A stretch of DNA of 64,000 nt from JBAIYU01 sp036763085 (GCF_036763085.1 NZ_JBAIYU010000021.1:1-64000); one strand, 5' to 3'; shown: positions 42,496-51,255, numbered from the stretch's first letter. Notes: generated by a model from the letters alone, not told the origin. A program made the numbers and translations.

Positions 42496-42582
42496 AACCG
42501 CAAAATCGCAAATAGTGCAAAGATATTCGCTATTAGAATCACTAATAGCGAATATCTTTGCGTCCTTTGCACTTTCGCGGTT
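42496..42582. repeat. CGCAAAG-type foldback element
   Basis: AACCGCAAAATCGCAAATAG... and ...TCCTTTGCACTTTCGCGGTT are inverted ends, with a near-perfect central stem AAAGATATTCGCTATTAG/CTAATAGCGAATATCTTT. It lies between pstS and pstC, just upstream of the pstC Pho promoter. Confidence 0.75.
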
Positions 42583-42598
42583 AAAAATTCTCTAAAAG

Positions 42599-42632
42599 CA
42601 AAAGAGCCATGCTTTAGCATGACTCTTTTGTG
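42599..42632 (-). terminator. Terminator after pstS
   Basis: On the minus strand AAAAGAGTCATGCT/AGCATGGCTCTTTT is followed by GCTTTTAG, directly after the pstS stop. It can separate pstS from pstC-pstA. Confidence 0.82.
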
Positions 42633-42641
42633 AGGAGGGGA

Positions 42642-43493
42642 TTATTTCTTCATTTTTGTAACAGGGATAAAGCCATTCTTTTCAACATAGTTTTCTTGGA
42701 ATTCCTTGCTCAATACATAATCAAGGAAAGATTTTACAGCACCTGTAGCTTCACCTTTTGTATACATATGCTCATAGGCATATACAGGATATTGTCCATT
42801 TATTACAGCATCTGGAGTATATTTTATACCATTAAACGCTAGTACTTTTACAGTGTTGTCAGCGTATGGAGCATCAACATAACCGATAGCTCCTGGTGTA
42901 CTGGCGATAGCAGCTCTTACTGCACCGTTTGAATCTTGAATAACTGCATTATCTGTGAAAGCAGCACCTTTAAGAACAACTTCAGCAATAGTAGCGCGAG
43001 AGCCTGAAGATTTTGCACGATGGATTAAAGTGATTTTTTGATCCTTACCACCAACTTCTTTCCAGTTGGTTGTTTTTCCGGTAAGTATATCTACATATTG
43101 TTGATTGGTTAAATTATCAACGGTGACGTCTTGATTAGTTACGAACACGAATGGAGCTACAGCTACTTGGTGATCTACTAAACCTTTATCTTTAAATTCT
43201 GCAGGCAGATTAACATCGGAGTTTCCGATATTTACAGACCCGGCAGCTACCTGATTCATACCTGTGAAGGAACCGCCTCCAGCGATATTAACAGTTACTT
43301 TAGGATTTTTCTTTTGGAACTCTTCTTGAGCAGGCTTTAATAATGGCAGCAATGCTGTGGAACCAGAAGCAGATACTGTACCTTGTAAATCAGTCGAAGC
43401 CTCTTTCTTGCCACCGCAGCCAGCTACGAAAGTTACGCCAAGCATCAAAGCAACAGCAGCTATCATCATTTTTGATTTACGGAAAAATTTCAT
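42642..43493 (-). CDS. pstS: Phosphate-binding lipoprotein PstS
   Basis: Captures phosphate for the Pst importer. The 283-residue protein has a lipoprotein signal with lipobox FVAGC near residue 26. Phosphate-contact loops are ASGSTALLP, GGGSFTGMN and HRAKSSGSRAT, with the Asp-containing NSDVNLP near residue 90. The ATG at 43491-43493 has GGGAGGG 8 bases upstream. The promoter at 43535-43588 carries three perfect TTAACA repeats, the strongest in the island. Confidence 0.96.
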   Translation of the reverse strand: MKFFRKSKMMIAAVALMLGVTFVAGCGGKKEASTDLQGTVSASGSTALLPLLKPAQEEFQKKNPKVTVNIAGGGSFTGMNQVAAGSVNIGNSDVNLPAEFKDKGLVDHQVAVAPFVFVTNQDVTVDNLTNQQYVDILTGKTTNWKEVGGKDQKITLIHRAKSSGSRATIAEVVLKGAAFTDNAVIQDSNGAVRAAIASTPGAIGYVDAPYADNTVKVLAFNGIKYTPDAVINGQYPVYAYEHMYTKGEATGAVKSFLDYVLSKEFQENYVEKNGFIPVTKMKK

Positions 43494-43534
43494 TAATAAT
43501 ACCCTCCCATATAATAGTAAACTCACACAAGTTA

Positions 43535-43588
43535 ATTGTAAGCTAATGTCAGTTTTCTTGTGTTAAGCAAATGTTAATTCTGTGTTAA
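43535..43588 (-). promoter_or_regulatory. Pho-type promoter of pstS
   Basis: The minus strand reads TTAACA three times at 43583-43588, 43572-43577 and 43561-43566, exactly 11 bp apart, then 20 bp, then TACAAT (43535-43540). Confidence 0.88.
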
Positions 43589-43661
43589 CTTTGTCCATAT
43601 CCTAATTTTAATTTTAAGGTTTTTTTATTGTTAGCAAAATAAACGTGCTTAAGACTCGCTG

Positions 43662-45506
43662 CTAACCAATTAAAATCTCTTCGGAGGTATGTCTAATTTT
43701 ATAACAACTATTCCAAGTCAGTTTGCACAACTTTTTAACTAGTCCTGCCAGTTCGCCTAATTCAGCCGCGTTGGAAAATCCCCGCCCTTTATTTGTTACA
43801 ACAGCAATCGATATTGACATTATTGGATATCTTTCTTCAACTCCATGACGGTTCTTCGCAATAATATAACCATCTTTAAGATGTTTATCGCTATAGAAAT
43901 CCCTGATCTTCATGTCAAAAATATCAATTATTGATTGGCAGAGCTGTTCAACTTCGTGCGAGCTGACTACCGCAATGAAGTCATCGCCACCTATATGACC
44001 AATAAAGGAACTCTCTGGAAAAAATAATTCTAGCTGCTGCCTTATTATTTTCGCAGTCATACTTAGAATTTTATCGCCGTTATCAAAACCGTAGATATCA
44101 TTGAAAGGCTTAAAATTGTCAAGATCAAAATATAACACCGAATAATTAGCGTTACTATCAATTGCCTGTTTTATTTTTTCTTCTATTAGAATATTACCAG
44201 GCAATCCGCTAAGGGGATTAGAATGCTTAGCCTTGCTTATTTCCAATTGTGTAGTTTTTTCCAGCAAACGGCGAACTGTTGTTACCCCAAAATATCGTCC
44301 GTTTTTAGTAACAATGATATAGTCATATAATGTATCATCTGCTCGGGTAATTGCTAACTTTGATACCTGCTCAAGTGGCATATTGTAATCAACAACAAGG
44401 GGTTCTTGGTCCATTAGTAAGTTTATCGGTCTATTCATATAAATAGCTATTCCATATTGAGTAGCAAGATTTCCTAAAAATTTATCCTTCATAAGTAAAC
44501 CTACGGGTTTACCGTTTTCGACAACAGGTATCCCGCGCATTGAGGGATTGCTGCTAAATAATTCTATGATCTGAGCCCCGGTGGTTTTCGGAGTACAAGC
44601 ATCATCCGTCCTGGCAATTTCTCCAACAGGCATTGTAACCACCGTATAGAGGGCCTCCTTTTTCTTAAGCTCATTTTTGTTTCTTATCATTTCCTTGACA
44701 TCAGGTCTTAGCTCTAAGAACTGACTCATGGGTTTTTGCAGCAAGTACCCTTGTCCATAATGAATGCCAATATCAATTAGCGTATGCAACTCACTAGTAG
44801 TTTCAATTCCTTCAGCGATAATTTTCATGTTAGTAGATACGGCAAAATCGTAAAAAGCCTTTATTAATGCTTGCTTAAGATTATCTTTATCAATATTGCG
44901 CACTAACTGCATGTCCATCTTAATATATTGAGGCCTTGTTTCCGCTAACATTCTTAGTCCAGAATATCCTGACCCAGTATCATCTATAGCGATTTTATAT
45001 CCCTGACTAGTGTAGTTATCGAGAACACGCCGAAAACTTCGATAATCATCCACCGAGGTCTTCTCAGTTATTTCGAAGATTATATTTGTCGGATCTATAT
45101 GATACTTATCTAGAATCTCCCTGGTTAACCCCTTTTGAAAACGCTGATCATTAATTACCTTTGGGTCGACATTCAGAAATAGCATTTTTTCAGGTGGCAT
45201 ATATTTTGCTCTTTCTAGTGCTGACATGCGGCAAAGCAGCTCCACTTCCCATAGCTTGTTAAATTTCTCAGCAGCTTCGAATAAAATATCAGGTCGTTCT
45301 AACAGTGAGCCTTGCGGACCACGGCTAAGTGCTTCATACCCAACTACACTCGCGTCAGCTAAAGAAACAACAGGCTGAAATACTGAATTTATCGCCTTAC
45401 TATTTAAAATACTATTAAGCTGGCCTTCTAGAGTATCATTATCAGTTTCATCTTCCGAAAAAATCCCTGTTATAGAATTTGTCATTCCCCAGCCTAGAGT
45501 AAACAT
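43662..45506 (-). CDS. EAL-CBS-GGDEF cyclic-di-GMP protein under Pho control
   Basis: A protein of about 614 residues that can make or break cyclic di-GMP. An EAL domain (about 30-265) keeps its key residues (YEALSRGP, FLNVDP, FEITEKTS, IAIDDTGSG, IKMDMQLV, AEGIET, GYLLQKP), so phosphodiesterase activity is likely. CBS repeats follow (about 285-420). The C-terminal GGDEF domain (about 430-600) has HIGGDDFIAVV. No membrane helix is seen. The ATG at 45504-45506 has GGGGG 8 bases upstream. The promoter at 45556-45599 carries PhoP-like boxes overlapping the end of the phospholipase gene, linking it to phosphate stress. Confidence 0.92.
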   Translation of the reverse strand: MFTLGWGMTNSITGIFSEDETDNDTLEGQLNSILNSKAINSVFQPVVSLADASVVGYEALSRGPQGSLLERPDILFEAAEKFNKLWEVELLCRMSALERAKYMPPEKMLFLNVDPKVINDQRFQKGLTREILDKYHIDPTNIIFEITEKTSVDDYRSFRRVLDNYTSQGYKIAIDDTGSGYSGLRMLAETRPQYIKMDMQLVRNIDKDNLKQALIKAFYDFAVSTNMKIIAEGIETTSELHTLIDIGIHYGQGYLLQKPMSQFLELRPDVKEMIRNKNELKKKEALYTVVTMPVGEIARTDDACTPKTTGAQIIELFSSNPSMRGIPVVENGKPVGLLMKDKFLGNLATQYGIAIYMNRPINLLMDQEPLVVDYNMPLEQVSKLAITRADDTLYDYIIVTKNGRYFGVTTVRRLLEKTTQLEISKAKHSNPLSGLPGNILIEEKIKQAIDSNANYSVLYFDLDNFKPFNDIYGFDNGDKILSMTAKIIRQQLELFFPESSFIGHIGGDDFIAVVSSHEVEQLCQSIIDIFDMKIRDFYSDKHLKDGYIIAKNRHGVEERYPIMSISIAVVTNKGRGFSNAAELGELAGLVKKLCKLTWNSCYKIRHTSEEILIG

Positions 45507-45555
45507 CGAGATTTCCCCCAAATTGCGTAAATATACTGCAGGTTAATTTGATTTA

Positions 45556-45599
45556 ATTATATAACTATATTTGCCAGCTATTAGTTAATTTTGTGTTAA
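45556..45599 (-). promoter_or_regulatory. Pho-type promoter of the EAL-CBS-GGDEF gene
   Basis: The minus strand reads TTAACA (45594-45599), TTAACT (45583-45588), 11 bp apart, then 21 bp, then TATAAT (45556-45561). The spacing equals that of the pst promoters. Confidence 0.72.
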
Positions 45600-45603
45600 T
45601 TTT

Positions 45604-46332
45604 TCAGGCTACTACTGTGACTTTCAACCCTATAATACAATTAACTGTGTTTAGAAAATGTTTAAAAAGCCCAGCGGTTGCCCGTTGAGCCTGTGGTAAA
45701 AGAATACTAGTAGCATCATGATATCTGCTTCCGCCTTTAGCCAGATTAACATAGTCATACAAATCGGCTGCAGTTGCTGCGCTGAAAACCATTGTAGATT
45801 TCAAATCTTTATATTCAATGTTTAGACAACCTTTAAAAACCGCGTATTTGGAATAGTTTTGTGTAACCCAACTCTCGTATTCTTTATGTCCATTAAAAAG
45901 TTGTGCTCTAGCGTGATGGGGGACAAATAAATCTTGCACTAAATGGGCTGATGCCCCCAAATAAAATACGGCATCACTTAATTTCTTCAGCTTGGCGGCT
46001 TCTAATGCCTGATTGTAGAAATCTGTGAAACTATCAATCGCATGATTAAACTGCCATAAACCTTTCCTAGTTACTGGTTCATAATAATGACTTACATTTT
46101 TCCACCCTTTATCAGCCCAGTAAACGCCTGCATTTAGTTCAGCAATATAATTATTCAAAAAGCGAGCATATCCACAATAGCCATCATTAGCTAGAATAGT
46201 AACTGCTTGTCGATTGCAGAATTCATGTGTTATCCCTGGCTGATCCAGAATTCTTTGCAAGGGACTAACGGCAGCTAATATTAATTTGGCACCAGCAACA
46301 AGTGGTAAGGTTCCTAGAGCAGGCAATTTCAT
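45604..46332 (-). CDS. Zinc-dependent phospholipase C family protein
   Basis: Predicted to cleave phospholipid head groups to give diacylglycerol. The 242-residue protein has the zinc-ligand pattern of the bacterial PLC/alpha-toxin family: ITHEF near the start, NVSHYYEP, LGASAHLVQDLFVPHHAR (HxxxDxxxPxH) and HKEYESWV. The N-terminus is hydrophobic (LGTLPLVAGAKLILAAVSPL) but lacks a basic signal and clear cleavage site, so export is uncertain. The ATG is preceded by AAGGGAGG. It follows the glycosyltransferase gene by 19 bp and shares its Pho-type promoter. Confidence 0.82.
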   Translation of the reverse strand: MKLPALGTLPLVAGAKLILAAVSPLQRILDQPGITHEFCNRQAVTILANDGYCGYARFLNNYIAELNAGVYWADKGWKNVSHYYEPVTRKGLWQFNHAIDSFTDFYNQALEAAKLKKLSDAVFYLGASAHLVQDLFVPHHARAQLFNGHKEYESWVTQNYSKYAVFKGCLNIEYKDLKSTMVFSAATAADLYDYVNLAKGGSRYHDATSILLPQAQRATAGLFKHFLNTVNCIIGLKVTVVA

Positions 46333-46351
46333 AATTAACCTCCCTTAAATC

Positions 46352-47500
46352 TTAAATATTACCCGCAATGTTATACCCGACTAATGTACTGCATAACTCA
46401 GCTGCGATATCATCGACAGCCCTTGGTTTACTTAACATTGCAGCTCTAGCTTTCATTGATTGAATCTCAGAAGGATGGCTTATTAATCTTTCAACACTAT
46501 TTTTCAGCTGAGCAGAAGTTTCTACTAAAACTGCTGCTCCTTTTTGCGTTATATGTGCAGCATTATCTCTTTCCTGTCCAGGAATAGGTTGAAAAAACAC
46601 CATGGGTAATTTCATTGCCAACGCTTCACTTATAGTCAGCGCACCTGGCTTTGTTATAAGTAGATCTGAACTAATCATTAGTTCAGCGATTTGTTTAGTA
46701 AAACCAAATATATGTATTTTGTGCTTAGAAGTTGCTGCATGAACCGTCAATCCCTGCCGCAAACTTCTATTTTCCCCAGTCACAACCAATATCTGAAGTA
46801 ATTTAGGAATGGCTTCTAGGCTTTCCAAGGTCTCTCGTACGCCACCTAAACCTAGTCCTCCACCCATTATGAGTATCGTTGGAAGATTATTGCTCAGTTT
46901 AAGGTCACTCATTATCGTACAATCATTGTTTATCTGGCTGAATGATGAAGAAATCGGAATACCTGTTACAATAATCTTACTGCCTAATATGCTATGTTTT
47001 TGTAAGGAGCACTTTAGTTCAACGTCTCCAACGAAATATAAGTCAACCTCTTTATAAATCCATAGTTGATGCAACGCATAATCGGTTATTACTGCCGCTA
47101 ATTTCGTTTTGACTTTTCGGTTTTTTTTTAGGTAAGCAGCTGCGCCGCAAGGAAAAGGATGTGTACATACTACTAGATCAGGTTTATACTCGACAATTAA
47201 CTTCTCCATACGCTTTTTCATTACCGCCGCAAGCAGGTTCGCTACTTGTTCACCTTCTGCCGATGCTTGGGTCCATCTGTACAACAGATCGTAAACATTA
47301 GGCGAAAGCGCCAGCATTTTAAAATAAGTTTCTTTTATCAGCGAATTTAGATATGAAATTTCATCTGCCATAAAATCGACTATATTGACTTGCATTTGAG
47401 GCTGGGTAGACAATTTGCAGGCAATAGCTTTAGCTGCCTGGTTATGGCCGTAACCAATCGATGCCGAAACTATTAATACTCTTCTAGGCCTTGACTGCAT
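46352..47500 (-). CDS. MGDG-synthase/UgtP-type glycosyltransferase (GT28)
   Basis: Predicted to transfer a sugar from UDP-hexose to diacylglycerol. The 382-residue protein has the N-terminal MGDG-synthase domain (VSASIGYGHNQAAKA and VTDYALHQLW-like ITDYALHQLW). The C-terminal GT-B domain has LIMGGGLGLGGV and ITKPGALTISEALAMKLPMV followed by PIPGQERDNA. The ATG at 47498-47500 has AAGGGGGAG 6 bases upstream; a longer frame adds 36 hydrophobic residues without a site. It is the first gene of a two-gene unit with the phospholipase, and its product would use the diacylglycerol that enzyme makes. Confidence 0.88.
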   Translation of the reverse strand: MQSRPRRVLIVSASIGYGHNQAAKAIACKLSTQPQMQVNIVDFMADEISYLNSLIKETYFKMLALSPNVYDLLYRWTQASAEGEQVANLLAAVMKKRMEKLIVEYKPDLVVCTHPFPCGAAAYLKKNRKVKTKLAAVITDYALHQLWIYKEVDLYFVGDVELKCSLQKHSILGSKIIVTGIPISSSFSQINNDCTIMSDLKLSNNLPTILIMGGGLGLGGVRETLESLEAIPKLLQILVVTGENRSLRQGLTVHAATSKHKIHIFGFTKQIAELMISSDLLITKPGALTISEALAMKLPMVFFQPIPGQERDNAAHITQKGAAVLVETSAQLKNSVERLISHPSEIQSMKARAAMLSKPRAVDDIAAELCSTLVGYNIAGNI

Positions 47501-47524
47501 TCTGTACTCCCCCTTTTCACCCCC

Positions 47525-47600
47525 AGTATAATACAAGACAAGTTTGAACCATGTTAAGATAAAGTAAAGTTTCACTAAGTTGGTGTTAAATTTGTGTAAA
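47525..47600 (-). promoter_or_regulatory. Pho-type promoter of the glycosyltransferase-phospholipase operon
   Basis: The minus strand reads TTTACA (47595-47600), TTAACA (47584-47589), TTAGTG (47573-47578), TTTACT (47563-47568) and TTAACA (47552-47557), with steps of 11, 11, 10 and 11 bp. Then 21 bp, then TATACT (47525-47530). It lies between the divergent GT and phoR-like genes and may affect both. Confidence 0.78.
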
Positions 47601-47635
47601 TTGACCAATTCTTTATATTATCCACTCATCTTATG

Positions 47636-47665
47636 TTGCGTCTATCCTAATTCTGCCACTATAAT
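47636..47665 (+). promoter_or_regulatory. Promoter of the phoR-like gene
   Basis: The plus strand reads TTGCGT (47636-47641), 18 bp, TATAAT (47660-47665), 25 bp before the start codon. It is a plausible sigma-A promoter. Confidence 0.6.
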
Positions 47666-47689
47666 GAGGCTAGCGAGGGAGTGATTAGT

Positions 47690-49498
47690 ATGTTCAGATG
47701 GGGTTTTAGAGCAAGAATCCTAGTGTCATTTTTGCTGCTTATTATCTTTGCCCTAACTCTTTTAGGAAGTTATTTATTGTGGTTCTTTTATCGCCAAAAC
47801 TTAGAAGATCAAACTGCACACTTAGTGACAAATGCAAAAATAACTGAACGGCTTATCGTAGAATATATGAATGGGCCAACAGAAAAGGCCAGCATTGATG
47901 AGAAGATTAAAGAGCTTAGTACACAGATCAACTTACGAATAACAATAATCGATACATCAGGCACTGTGCTGGCTGATTCATGGGAAAACCCTGCATCTAT
48001 GGAAAACCATCTCCATCGTCAGGAAATAGAAACAGCATTAACATCTGACTACGGAACGGCTGTACGCTATAGTTCAACAATTGGTCAAAACATGTTGTAT
48101 GCTGCCATTACCATCAAACATGGCCATGAAATTATCGGAACAGTTCGGACTGCCACCACCCTAGGACCAGTTGAAGCAGCTTATTCCAATATTAGATCAA
48201 CCTTACTTGCTGCTATTTTTGTTGCATCTCTCCTGACTATTCTTCTAAGCATAAGTCTTGCCCGTAAATATACAACTCCTATTGAGGAAATAACAGCTGC
48301 GGCAAAAGACATTGCTGATGGCGACCTGGATCGCCGCATTCATGTTAGGACAGGGGACGAACTTGAAATACTAGCACACACTCTGAATAAACTTACTTCT
48401 AATCTTGAAGACAAAATTAATGAAACTTCGGCAGAAGCAAAAAAGTTGTCGTTAATATTGCAGCATATGGACAATGCTGTGCTCTTACTAGATCGCTACG
48501 GGCGAGTTACCACCGCTAATAAAAGAGCCCGGGAGATATTCAGTATCACTGATGCCATGATTGGCAAACACAGCATCGAGGTTATTGGCAACAGCATATT
48601 AAATCAGACTATCCATACAACAATTACAACCAATCAAAATCAGTTTATCAACCTAAAAATAAATATTGACGGAAGTAAAAGAGTTTTTCAAGTTTTCTTT
48701 GCTCCAATTACCCTAAGTGAACACGCAGTAGTTGGTGTTTTGAGTGTTTTTCACGACATAACGACAATGCAGGAAATTCATGAACGTCAGATTGATTTTG
48801 TTGCTAATGCTTCACATGAGCTCGCTACACCGCTTACGGCTATAAAAGGCTTTGCAGAAACGCTGCTGGATGGAGCACTGGAGAGTCCCGAGTTAAGCGT
48901 TAAATTTGTGTCTATTATTCAAACCGAAGCAGAAAGAATGAATCGTTTGATCAAAGCTTTGCTACAGCTTGCAAAACTTGACTCACAGGAATATCGCCAA
49001 CAAATTCAGCTTGAAGAGATAGCCCTTGAGCCTATATTAAATACAGTTACTACTGAGCTAATGCCTCAGGCTAAGCAGAAGAATATCACTATTATCTTTG
49101 AGTCGTCTAGTGATTTAACTATTGCTCTAACTAATTACGATTGGATAAAGCAAGTTATCGTTAACCTAGTTGAGAATGCTGTTAAATATACTCCTAATAA
49201 CGGTAAGATAATTTTAAAATGCTGGCAAAGTGACACTACTGCATTTGTAAGTATCCAGGATAATGGCATAGGTATTCCATATAAAGACCTTCCACTTATT
49301 TTCGACCGTTTTTATCGGGTGGATAAAGCCCGGACTCGTAATGCTGGCGGCAGCGGCTTGGGTCTATCACTAGTAAAGTTTATTGTCGAGATGCTTGGTG
49401 GCGAAATCAGAGTCCAAAGCAAGGTTAATTATGGTACCACTTTCACCTTTAGTCAGCCCTTGGCAGCTACATCTAAACAAGATTTAACTAATAGTTAA
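47690..49498 (+). CDS. phoR: PhoR-like sensor histidine kinase
   Basis: A 602-residue sensor kinase. It has a membrane helix at about 10-33, an extracytoplasmic domain (about 34-165) and a second helix at about 170-190. HAMP, PAS (about 255-360), HisKA with the phosphoacceptor His in FVANASHELATP, and the ATPase domain (NLVENAVKYTP, DNGIGIP, GGSGLGLSL) follow. This layout is that of Firmicute PhoR. The ATG at 47690 has GAGGGAG 8 bases upstream. Its likely partner, the PhoP-like regulator, is 7 kb away on the other strand, an unusual separation. PhoR is assigned from context and architecture. Confidence 0.85.
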   Translation: MFRWGFRARILVSFLLLIIFALTLLGSYLLWFFYRQNLEDQTAHLVTNAKITERLIVEYMNGPTEKASIDEKIKELSTQINLRITIIDTSGTVLADSWENPASMENHLHRQEIETALTSDYGTAVRYSSTIGQNMLYAAITIKHGHEIIGTVRTATTLGPVEAAYSNIRSTLLAAIFVASLLTILLSISLARKYTTPIEEITAAAKDIADGDLDRRIHVRTGDELEILAHTLNKLTSNLEDKINETSAEAKKLSLILQHMDNAVLLLDRYGRVTTANKRAREIFSITDAMIGKHSIEVIGNSILNQTIHTTITTNQNQFINLKINIDGSKRVFQVFFAPITLSEHAVVGVLSVFHDITTMQEIHERQIDFVANASHELATPLTAIKGFAETLLDGALESPELSVKFVSIIQTEAERMNRLIKALLQLAKLDSQEYRQQIQLEEIALEPILNTVTTELMPQAKQKNITIIFESSSDLTIALTNYDWIKQVIVNLVENAVKYTPNNGKIILKCWQSDTTAFVSIQDNGIGIPYKDLPLIFDRFYRVDKARTRNAGGSGLGLSLVKFIVEMLGGEIRVQSKVNYGTTFTFSQPLAATSKQDLTNS

Positions 49499-49548
49499 TT
49501 GATTATTAACAATATCGATTGCTGACTTTGATAAAATTAAATTAAAAT

Positions 49549-49584
49549 AAATGAGGCGACCAGTAAGTCGCCTCATTTATTTTT
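49549..49584 (+). terminator. Terminator after the phoR-like gene
   Basis: AAATGAGGCGAC-CAGTAA-GTCGCCTCATTT is followed by ATTTTT on the plus strand. Confidence 0.9.
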
Positions 49585-49677
49585 AAGATATTTAATGTAA
49601 TTCTTACTTCACAGAAGGTTGTGTTGCATATACTATATCATAAGTGTAAATTCTCAATCAAAAAGGGGGATTACATT

Positions 49678-49746
49678 GTGCATTTTGTAAACCATTTGGA
49701 AAATAGAGGGGGCCAATATAAAAGTATATTGTTCGTTGCCGATTAA
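49678..49746 (+). CDS. Candidate 22-residue leader peptide upstream of the PhoH-family gene
   Basis: A GTG at 49678 is preceded by AAAAAGGGGG at 8 bases, followed by 22 sense codons (MHFVNHLENRGGQYKSILFV then AD) and TAA. The ribosome-binding site is as strong as that of neighbouring genes. No known peptide is recognised. It lies 87 bp before the PhoH-family gene. The remainder of the 335-bp gap (49499-49833) shows only the terminator at 49549. Confidence 0.45.
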   Translation: MHFVNHLENRGGQYKSILFVAD

Positions 49747-49833
49747 GGCTAAGTTTATACTATAGTCTTGTGCACAAAGAGCCAGTTTTACTTATCATTT
49801 AGAAGCAATATAATTCTAAAGGGGGCTAAAGTT

Positions 49834-51219
49834 TTGGCTAAGCACTATGTTCTTGACACAAACGTTTTGTTGCATTCCCCTCAAGCCTTATTCGCCTTTA
49901 GTGAGCATACTGTCGTTATTCCCGAAATAGTTTTAGAAGAACTGGATAAATTTAAAGCTGAATCTACTGAGCGGGGAGCTAACAGTAGGCAAGTAAGCAG
50001 GATTATCGATTCCTTAAGAATAGCTGGCAATCTTCTAGACGGTGTTAAACTTAACGAGCTAGGAGGAATCCTAAAAATTGAAGCAAACCATCTAGATATT
50101 TCAATGCCAGTACATTGGGATAGATATAAGCCAGATAATAGAATCTTACAGGTTTGTAAAGGCCTTGTTGATAGCGGCCATCAGACTATATTAGTGAGCC
50201 GTGATACCAATCTGCGAGTTAAATCAACAATACTTAAAATACAAGCTGAGGATTTTAATAACGATCGTGTGGCTGCAATAGACAAACAGTACACTGGCAG
50301 ATTAGAAGCTTATACTTCTTCTGATGTAATAAATGATTTTCATCGTGATGATAGCAATTGTATCGAGCCTGAATGCATAAAAGTATATGACAGCATATCC
50401 CATACCCTTACGTCCCCGACACTCATAACTAATCAATTCCTATTAATTCGATCTTTAGAAAACTCACGCCATACTGCGCTTGGACGCTATGATGGCAAAA
50501 AAATCGTCCATCTTAAATATCGCAGCCGTAACCCTTTCGGTGTGACTCCTAGGAACGTCGGACAGATATTTATGCAGGAATGCTTAATGATGAGTGCTGA
50601 AGAAGCACCTCTCGTAATAATTAAAGGACCTGCTGGCACTGCTAAAACCTTCTATTCACTAGCAGTAGGTCTATATAAGAACATGGACTGCAGACCAAGA
50701 GAATACCATCATGTTTTAATTTGCCGCCCTAATATCCCGATGGATGAAGAAATCGGCTTTTTACCGGGCTCTGAAAGCGAGAAGATCAGCCCTTACATGC
50801 GAGGTATTCGCGATAATTTATTCACCTTGATGTCTGGGCCAACAGCCTCAGATTCTAAGGAAGTCGCCCAAATTGAGGATACTGTTCAGATGCTTTTTGA
50901 TAAGCGGATTTTACAAACTGAAGCCCTTGCATACCAGCGCGGCAGATCATTGCAGAAATATTGGATGATTCTCGACGAAATGCAAAATTCAACGCCAAAA
51001 CAAGCTAAAGGCGTTATTACCCGGCCTGGTTTAGGTACCAAGATTATTTTACTAGGCGATCCTGCCCAAATTGACCACCCGTATTTAGACAGTCAAACTA
51101 ATGGGCTAGTTTACTCAAGCGAAAAAATGCTCGGCAGCAGTTTATGTTACCAAGTAACACTACAACACGATGAATGCGAGCGTTCCCCGCTAGCAGCTGA
51201 AGCCGCTATGAAAATGTAA
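49834..51219 (+). CDS. PIN-PhoH ATPase (PhoH2 type)
   Basis: A two-domain protein of about 461 residues. An N-terminal PIN RNase domain (about 1-150) starts KHYVLDTNVLLHSP with the first metal-binding Asp and continues PEIVLEELDKFK. The C-terminal PhoH helicase-like ATPase (about 225-455) has Walker A IKGPAGTAKTFY and Walker B WMILDEMQNSTP. Such proteins act in RNA unwinding and cleavage; the Pho name reflects E. coli PhoH regulation. No Pho box is evident upstream here. The start is TTG at 49834 with AAGGGGG 8 bases upstream. Confidence 0.92.
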   Translation: MAKHYVLDTNVLLHSPQALFAFSEHTVVIPEIVLEELDKFKAESTERGANSRQVSRIIDSLRIAGNLLDGVKLNELGGILKIEANHLDISMPVHWDRYKPDNRILQVCKGLVDSGHQTILVSRDTNLRVKSTILKIQAEDFNNDRVAAIDKQYTGRLEAYTSSDVINDFHRDDSNCIEPECIKVYDSISHTLTSPTLITNQFLLIRSLENSRHTALGRYDGKKIVHLKYRSRNPFGVTPRNVGQIFMQECLMMSAEEAPLVIIKGPAGTAKTFYSLAVGLYKNMDCRPREYHHVLICRPNIPMDEEIGFLPGSESEKISPYMRGIRDNLFTLMSGPTASDSKEVAQIEDTVQMLFDKRILQTEALAYQRGRSLQKYWMILDEMQNSTPKQAKGVITRPGLGTKIILLGDPAQIDHPYLDSQTNGLVYSSEKMLGSSLCYQVTLQHDECERSPLAAEAAMKM

Positions 51220-51224
51220 CGCCG

Positions 51225-51255
51225 AAACCCCAAGAATCATAGATTCTTGGGGTTT
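51225..51255. terminator. Bidirectional terminator between PhoH and response-regulator genes
   Basis: AAACCCCAAGAATC and GATTCTTGGGGTTT form a 14-bp stem (51225-51238, 51242-51255) between convergent genes. Confidence 0.87.

Noticed and set aside
49498..49520. AGTTAA/TATTAA pair after the phoR-like gene as a Pho box
   Set aside because: Only two weak units, no -10 at the expected distance and no gene in the right orientation.
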